Assembly: GCA_963921825.1 (NCBI GenBank)
Contig: OY997593.1
Coordinates: forward strand, 73,836,513 to 73,900,512
DNA length: 64,000 bases
Origin: Erodium maritimum
Lineage: Eukaryota; Streptophyta; Magnoliopsida; Geraniales; Geraniaceae
Direction of reading: 5' to 3'
Part shown: positions 56,761 to 64,000 of the stretch, one piece after another
Layout: every line of letters begins with the position of its first letter
Position numbering within the stretch: the stretch's first letter is position 1
Position numbers and translations under genes: made by a program
The notes under the pieces: generated by a model
Told to the model about the DNA's origin: nothing
Database searches by the model: none
The model's input: the letters and a program-made list of their open reading frames with translations, nothing else

Positions 56761-59213
56761 TCACATATGATACTTGTGAGCATGTAATTAAATGATTTGT
56801 TTGAACGTAAAATACCATTATATGAATAGGATGTTCAAAAGCATCGACTTTAGAAGAGCTACAAAGTAAATAATCACAATCTACATGGGCTGAGTTTTGC
56901 TAACAAGTAACTTACTATACACATAAAGACAATATAAATATAATAGGATTATGGCTTCTTGTTCCTAGGAGATGGAGAAAGATAATCATTACACACCAAA
57001 GCTATAGGACTTTACTCTCCTCATTAAAGTTAGTGCTAGTTGTGCTCCTTCAGATGGATAAAGAGGGCTCTATGAGCGCATAATTGCAAATTGCTAGCTC
57101 CCGATAAGACAAGGGAGAAATATACCAATATTTGGTGGGACCTTATCCACCTGATAGTTTGTGAGGAGAAAGTACTTGCGAACTCCTCACCAAGTCATGC
57201 GCTGCTCATTGACCGGTGTAAGGGTGTTTTTCAAACTCCATCCTTTTTTCGTCTACTACCTAGGACTTTACAGACCCTTCTGATTCCTCTTCTAAGAAGT
57301 CCCCCATTTACCTATTCTCCAGGCTCAACATAGAGCCTACGACTCCTGGCCTCGGGCCTATGTGCATGCCTCCTATCATGCCACGAGGGTAGGTCTGGGT
57401 CGGGCTACGAGAGGTCTCGAGGATTAGTAACATCCTTGTAATGGGGTGTGTCCCCTCTTGAGACACCACATCCTCCTTGGTCTCATACTTAACAAGATAT
57501 GTCCCCCTCTAATTGAGTGGTCTAGCCGACTCCACCACTATCATCCTTTTGTCTTTGTGGTCTTGTGTAAATTGTTGGATTTGTGGTACAAGTATCGTTC
57601 CATTCCCCAAGAGCTAGACTCCAAATCCCATTCCCGAGAAACCACAGTGAAGATCTCCTCGCTCTCTTCGGCTCGATCGACCCTTAAAGAAAGGCCTCAC
57701 ACCCCGTGCTGGTAAGGCATCCTCCGGCTGTGTGCCCTACACACACAAAATCCAAATAATAGTCCAAAAATAATACATAAGATACTTAAAGCATAGACTT
57801 TTCCTCCGATTCCGAGACCTAGAACCATGGTTGTTGTTATAGAGGACCCGAGCATCAAAGCGTACCTAGATCCTTATGAAATCTCTTTAACTCATCCCAT
57901 TTTCGTCATCATCGACCTCTTGGAAAACTCCAAGAGCTTCACCAATCCGGAAGCCAACTCCTCAATTCAGGCCCCCATCGACAGTTTGGTGATTCAAAAC
58001 CAAACCGATAAGTGAGTAAAGACGATATCTCGTGACCGTATTTAGGGACGTAGGTTTTCCAACATGACCAAAGAGCGACGAAAACACCCATGGCTCCTTG
58101 TATGGAATATGTGCCATTTCTTCTAGCTGTATGAAAGAAAACCCCACCACTTCATTTTTAGAGGTCCGACCATTATGTTAGGAATCCTCACAATTAGTCC
58201 GCCAACTCCTGCTAGTGGAACATTCGTGGGTAACCCTAGCTGTCATAGCTTATGCGAAGTTCAGACCTCGTCCATAGATGTCCGTATATAGGATCACCAC
58301 CTTCCCAATCTCTATTGCCCCGAAGCTCTACCTTAACTCCTTCAATCTCTTATAGGTCGCTTTGTACGTCTCCGTCCCTGAGCACCTGCTCCTTCTGTAC
58401 CAGACGTTCCTTATACTCATGTCTCCGTACCCTGGCCTGACCTCATCCCAAATGGTGTTGACTACACCATCAGGTCTGCTTCCCATATGATCATGTTCTT
58501 GCTGCGCCATCGGTACCCGCCTTCCAGCGTCGCAACCCCTCGAATGTGGTTGGAACGATCCTGGACGCCTGCGGAACTCCCTCGAAGCCGCCTCGTCTCA
58601 TCTGAGCACGTCGTCACTCCCCTATTCTCTTCACACTTGCCATCTAGGGACAAGTCAAAGGGAACATGGAGCCACTCCACATGGTCGACCCTGTAAACCG
58701 GAGGAGACTCCTGTTCTTCCTCCCTTGATGGTGGCGGAACGTGAAGGGCTGGTAGGCCCATCATCTTCGCCCGCGTACGAGGCCTAACCATGACGTCTCA
58801 CCCCTAACACACGCGTTCCCGATCAAACCTCCTTGTCGTGGTGATCCTCTTTCCGTTCCCGTCATAGCCGCCGCCACAAACCGGAATTAACACACTAATT
58901 CCCACATTTACTTAGGTTAAATAAAAAGGAGAATATATGGAACAAATTACTAGTCTATGAACGAAATGAAGAACCCATCGGGCCTGGGCAGCTTCATACG
59001 AAAGAAGAACCCATGCTCTATTTCAAGCGACCAAAAATTCCTTATCTCGGCCCATAATCAATAGCTTTATTGGGCACTGAATGGACTTTGAGGTTTAGCC
59101 CAATTAGCACGACGTTCTAAACCAGATTACATTTCCCGCCAAAATAGAAGACAGCACAGACCGGCTTAAACCTACCCAAATCCACGCGCGCGTCTCGCCT
59201 CCCTCTCACTGTA
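56761..59213 (-). other. Decayed retroelement-like frames on the minus strand
   Basis: The minus strand between about 58800 and 57800 has several short frames in succession (such as TYKATYKRLKELR near 58330). They look like coiled-coil pieces of plant gag-like ORFs separated by frameshifts. No protease or reverse transcriptase motif is seen. The last 300 bp before 59213 are the ORC3 promoter and leader. Confidence 0.3.
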
Positions 59214-61741
59214 ATGGGACCGTCTGTAGATGCCGCCGATTCTCCCCCTCCATTTCCGACAGAGAAAGCCGACAACGATCTCCAGGTCACTTGTTACTCC
59301 TTTCCACCCTTATTGCTACTTCTCGTCTTCTCCAAAATCTTATTAGAATTGGGGTCTTGAATCCAACGTTTCAGAGTTCAAAATCTGTGCTATTTACGAT
59401 TTTGTTTATCCTTGGAGCTCTTTTCAATCTTCACCTGGTCCTTTATATGCAGCCCTTCTATGTTCTTCACAAGGCATCGTCTCAGAAGTCTGACCGGAAA
59501 TCAATCAGATCCGTCAGTGCTCGGAGGAAGATACATTTAACTCCATCTTCACCTAAGAAAGCCGAGAGGGTAGAAGAACATGAGGATCGCCGTGAACAGT
59601 TGAGAATGGAAGCTTATGAATTTGTTTGGTCAAAAATGGAGTCAACCATCAAGGTTTTTACTCTATTTTGTTGTTGTTTGCGAATGAGTATTTTTTTGGG
59701 TATTTAGTAATTTGGGGAAGTTTCACATGGTTTGTGCAGGATGTATTGAGGGGTATCAATACCGATGTGTTTAATGAAATACATAGCTGGATTTGTGAAT
59801 CCTTCAATGCTATAAGATCATGTGGAACACCTGGTTTTGCTGAAGCAACTCGGTCATTTCCAATTGTAACCGATGCCTCTTCGAAACAACTCTTTACTGG
59901 GTTGATTCTCACCAGTAAGTTCCCTTTTCAGTTATTAATTTAGAATAAGCAGTTCGGTATAGATTGCATATTTGTCAAACCTGTCTGAGAACCATACAAG
60001 AATAATGTTTCACCATCAACCATTTTCATGTTGACTGGGGACACAAGAATATTTTTTCGATCAGCAATTTGTATGTGCTAAGGTTTGAGAAACACCAAAC
60101 TTATGGCGACATGTAAATTCTGCTTTTGAAAGAGCATCACGATATTCAACATGTACTGTTAACTTCCCTAACCCTTTTCCGAACTAGCTTAGGCTCTTAT
60201 ATTGTTTATTCTCTGATGCATAGATCATGCCCTCTAATCCACAATCTTTATTGAGTATAACTAATCGATTAGTACGAGTTTATTTTCAATTGCAGTTTTC
60301 CCAGAGTATTAATATTTTTGCCTATGGCTTACAGAAAATATGGAGTTTGTTGATGATCTGCTCACGTTCGAAGAACTCGGCCTCCATTTGAAATCTCATG
60401 GATGCCATGTGGCTAATCTTTCCTCTCTGGATTTCATGGCCAGGAATGGTATAGGTGGCTGTCTCAGAAGTTTATTGAGACAGTTCTTAAAAGCTACTTT
60501 TGATGTAAGCACTTACCTTTGCATGTGTGAAGCTTTTCTGAATTTCATTATCTTTTCTGAATTGCATTCTCTTTTCTGGTTCTATGCAGGCAGCTGATAT
60601 CTCCATCTTAGCAGCTTGGTACAGAGAACAAGGAAATGATACACCAATCATTGTGATTATAGATGATATGGAACGTTGTTGTCGCTCAGTGTTATCTGAC
60701 TTTATCTACATGTTGAGGTATTGCTAAACATCTTTTGTCAACCCAATACTCGCATGTGTGCCCACTGGTACGCACATGTCTGTTAGTGAGAAAATCCGGA
60801 TTTAATTCTGAAAATGTCTTGGGAGTGACTAAAATCTGTATGAACATGTTCTATTTTGTTGTGACTAAGCTTCAGCCATATTTATTCTCCTACATGAAGA
60901 TATTTTTTAAGAGAGCATTGTCTTACATGGATTTCTTGTTATGATGTTCAATATATTATTTGTTAGTGACTTCAATATTTGTTTTCATGGAATTATGAAG
61001 TACACAAGTTTATAAATACAAAATTTCCAAATGAGTTGTGTAATTTATTAAATTGAAGATGCTTTCGTGTAAGAAAGGTCACATACTTCCTCTGGCCATT
61101 GTAAATTTCACATTCAGAAAAGCTCAATTGTTAATGTGAAGTTATTTATGTCATGGTTAACTATGAATTTTGATATTGTATTCTATTATGATATAGAACA
61201 TCACTTGTTATATACACGTTTGACTTGGAACTTGCTCCTTTTTCTTGTATCAGTGAATGGGTTGTTAAGATTCCAATAATTTTACTAGTGGGAGTTGCAA
61301 CTACACTTGATGCCCCAAAGAATGTACTATCTTCAAATGCGTTGCAGCTCTTGTGTCCTTGTAAATTCATTTTGGGATCACCAGCCGAGAGAATGGATGC
61401 AATTGTCAAGGCTGTTCTTGTAGAACAGTGTTTTGGATTCAGTATTGGTCACAAGGTGGCAGTATTTCTGAGGAATTACTTTTTAAATCAGGATGGGACA
61501 TTGACATCTTTCATAAGAGCTTTGAAGGTTGGGTTTCAATTTGAAGTTTACTCATAGCTATCACTTTTATCGTTATCTGTTTTCTGCATGCTTATGTCAT
61601 GTGTTTTTTCTGGTCTACACAATTAGCCTCTGCTGATGTCATTTTTCCGATCGTATTTTTCAGATAGCATGTGTCCAACATTTCTCGTTGGAGCCTCTTA
61701 GCTTCATGCTCCACTGGCTACTTGTTGAAGAAGACAATACC
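59214..61741 (+). CDS. ORC3: Origin recognition complex subunit 3, 5' part
   Basis: Seven exons (59214-59285, 59453-59653, 59740-59914, 60335-60504, 60590-60717, 61254-61527, 61664-61741) encode the first 366 residues. The rest lies beyond the window. The protein starts MGPSVDAADSPPPFPTEKAD and continues EFVWSKMESTIKDVLRGINTDVFNEI, then the AAA-like domain: NMEFVDDLLTFEELGLHLKS, GIGGCLRSLLRQFLKA, the Walker B-like TPIIVIIDDMERCC, and VKIPIILLVGVATTLDAPKN. ORC3 is a core subunit of the six-part complex that marks replication origins and loads MCM helicase with CDC6 and CDT1. All seven junctions are canonical and in frame. The intron after 61741 holds a LINE remnant of about 1.8 kb. No eighth exon could be recognised before the window edge. 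Confidence 0.93.
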
Positions 61742-61999
61742 GTAACTTTTTCTTGTCCTCTATTATATATATAATTTTCAATAAAATTGCCTTTGTTCTT
61801 TGTTTCACTATGACACGTGTATCTGCAATCTAAAGTTTTTTATACACATTAATCATATTCATATATATTAGCCGCAATTAATGTTATGTATGGCACATGT
61901 TCTTAACAAGATTGCTTCATCATTCATGCCTTGTGGAACATGTAAATCTTCTTGTTTTTAATTAATAAGTTAGTATTTTCTTTGCTTTAGATAGAAATT

Positions 62000-63787
62000 T
62001 CATGTACAAATATGAAGAAGAGCGTTCTGGTTCCGGCCTTTCTTTCGTTTGCTCTTTTCGGTTCCACCCTGATTTCTCTACATGGAGAGTATTGTTCGAT
62101 GGTCTCTGCTACCATGGCTGTTTCAGAAGGTATATCTAGTGTTGCTTCTAAAGGGAGAACAGATAAGAGGGAGCGTTCGGAGGGACGCCATAGATCGGTC
62201 AAGAGGAGGACACCAAAGGTCGATGTTCGTAAAGATCAGGCTGGTGAGGCTGTATCCTCGCCGGGGGTTACCAGGGCAGACGCCCAGCTCACGCCCGAGC
62301 CATCCGTGGTGAGGTCAGAACTGAGCATGTTCTCCATGATCCCGGTCGGATCGAGGTAAGACCGCAACAAAGCTCTATGGTCCTCGTTAAACTAGTGAGG
62401 AATGTTGGTAATGGGTGCGAGATTTTTCTGTATAATCTCCCCTGGGGCACTTCATCCGAATGTGTTCATCACTCCTTGAAGCCGTTCGGAGACGTGAAGT
62501 CTGTCACTGTCTTAAGCAGGCAAATCGAAAGGGTCGGTATTTCGGGCTCGTAGAATTCTCGTCTTCGGAATCGGCGCTACATGCAATTGAGACTCTAAAT
62601 GGCGTCAAGTATAATGGTTATCTCTTGTTTGTTGCATTAGCTCGGCCTGACAAAGGAACCAAGCGTGTTTCAGTAGCCACAAGCCTTGAAACCGAAAAGC
62701 AGAGCATGCTCATGCCAAAACAGAGCATGACTTTCGTTGGACTTAATCCTGAGGTTTCGTCTCTGGGGGTTCAGGCTGATGAAGGCGGAGTTTCATTTAC
62801 GTTGGAAGCTGATAAACCATCAAGTATTTGCGAGCCAGCCACCATGCTCTCGCCGGTTGTGCTTGAGACTCAGGCAGCAATGGAGGCTGCGGAATTGCAC
62901 CCAGAATTACGGGATTCTCCGAATCTTGTGGAGAATCAATCGATCTCCGATCCATCCTTAGAAGATTTGCACAAATCAGCTCAATCCGTAAAAGATTTAC
63001 ACGTATCTCTGGTAAATTGTGTGACATAATTGCAGTTTGTTGAGGCGACTCCAACCTTTCCTTATGAGGTTGGCTCTCGGGCCTGTATTGAGGCCCAAGT
63101 TGAGGAAGCCCAACTTTTAGAGCCAAAGGTGGTGGGCCAACAGTCCGTAGTAGATTTTGGGACGACTTTTTTGGACGGAGATCGGGATTTGGTCGTTGGG
63201 TTTCTAGATAGCCCATGGAAGAAAGCTTTGTCTAAACCTCGATCAAGGGTGAACCGAAGAGACGAGGTCGTTCAAAAAATGGTCAGTCAAAAAAGACAAT
63301 CGTTCCTCCAGTTGTTTTTTATCAGACTAGAGCAACGATCTCGAATGATAAAGGAAGCAATTTCGGAAGTTTTACGGTTGACATTGCAACAAAAAATGGC
63401 TCGGGTGATTGGAGCTACCGCTCGAAGGTTGGAAAAAAGACTGTTAACCTTGGTTCTTTGGTGCTCGATCAGATTAACCCACATCCTATGCCGGAGGACG
63501 TCGAGGGTAGTAAGGACGAGGTCTCCCCTGTGCCGACAGAAAAAGCTATAAACCCTGTCCCGGTCTCTAACATGTTTTCCTGTTTGGACCCGAGTAGGAA
63601 GTAGGCTAGGAGACGTTTTGTTTGCAAATGTTTAGTTTTATAGTTTTTTGTATGTGAGGCTTGTATGTCTCGTTGCTCTTTTGAGCCTGTTTCAATCATG
63701 GGATGATCTCTTTTTGAGGTTGATCTCTTGCCTTGTTTTTCTGTCTTGGGAAAGCAAAGGTTCAATAAACTTTCGCTTATTAAAAAA
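62000..63787 (+). mobile_element. LINE remnant with RRM-type ORF1 in an ORC3 intron
   Basis: The left boundary is uncertain. The right end is ...TAAACTTTCGCTTATTAAAAAAA at about 63787. Inside, an RNA-recognition motif is readable in two frames: EIFLYNLPWGTSSE...FGDVKSVTVL (about 62421-62518), then, after a frameshift, RKGRYFGLVEFSSSESALHA and LNGVKYNGYLLFVALARP (62460-63029 frame). RRM-bearing ORF1 is known in one group of plant L1 elements. The frame continues with further breaks to 63600. No ORF2 is present although the tail is, so this is an internally deleted or non-autonomous copy. Confidence 0.6.
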
Positions 63788-64000
63788 ATATATTAAGTCT
63801 CATATCAATTACTAACTTGTTATAGCAAAATATTACCTTGAAAAAGTTTAGTTCATAGCAAATAAATAAGTAACCATATAGAAGTTCGTTTTATATATAT
63901 TTATCTGCTTATAAATGAGGAATGTCTCTCGTGGTTCAGTTTCATTGTTGGTAACTTGGTATTGTGTGAAAAGTGTATTTTATTTATTGCTGCTTGCTTT
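63788..64000. other. ORC3 intron sequence at the window edge
   Basis: AT-rich sequence with no exon recognised. The next ORC3 exon is expected beyond the window. Confidence 0.45.

Noticed and set aside
61985-62060. Possible eighth ORC3 exon after TTTGCTTTAG
   Set aside because: The translation does not continue ORC3 and runs into LINE-like sequence.

Overview
The window is nuclear DNA of a flowering plant, most likely a eudicot. The genes have many short exons with GT-AG introns. The families are plant-specific or plant-type (class A1 heat-shock factor, GRF with a miR396 site, WEB family, Qa-SNARE SYP2). The spaces between genes are AT-rich and full of MITEs, LINE remnants and Gypsy-type LTRs. 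I cannot name the species.

Layout, left to right: 108-2356 (+) the 3' end of an SYP2-type vacuolar/prevacuolar syntaxin, cut by the window edge; 4359-7482 (-) heat-shock factor HSFA1; 9565-13993 (+) a predicted plastid protein-kinase-fold protein with a degenerate catalytic core; 16595-18628 (+) a GNAT acetyltransferase of the NAA60/MCC1 type; 19438-20018 (-) a Bet v 1/PR10 (norcoclaurine-synthase-like) protein; 20951-24509 (-) a long coiled-coil WEB-family protein; 28154-31784 (-) V-ATPase subunit H; 32548-35665 (+) a predicted plastid pfkB sugar/nucleoside kinase; 39968-43155 (-) a growth-regulating factor with QLQ and WRC domains; about 44.0-52.3 kb a nested retroelement block; 52.3-59.2 kb gene-free repeats and decayed ORFs; 59214-61741 and beyond (+) ORC3, which runs off the right edge and has a LINE remnant in an intron.

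The genes are housekeeping and regulatory genes and do not form one pathway. From memory, their order resembles the Arabidopsis segment near At5g16690-At5g16830 (ORC3, WEB, GNAT, kinase, HSFA1b, SYP21), with VHA-H, pfkB, GRF and the PR10-like gene lying among them here. This is recalled and was not checked by alignment.

The most notable non-genic content is a very dense set of small inverted-repeat elements, many sitting in introns. There is a set of three Tourist-like MITEs nested one inside another, and a LINE-derived element split by a Gypsy LTR that is itself interrupted by a second, related LTR with a primer-binding site. At gene level the best leads are an intron of VHA-H that cannot be spliced in frame with GT-AG ends, overlapping or abutting upstream ORFs ahead of HSFA1 and NAA60, and loss of catalytic motifs in the plastid kinase-like protein. 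I found no clearly new biological system.
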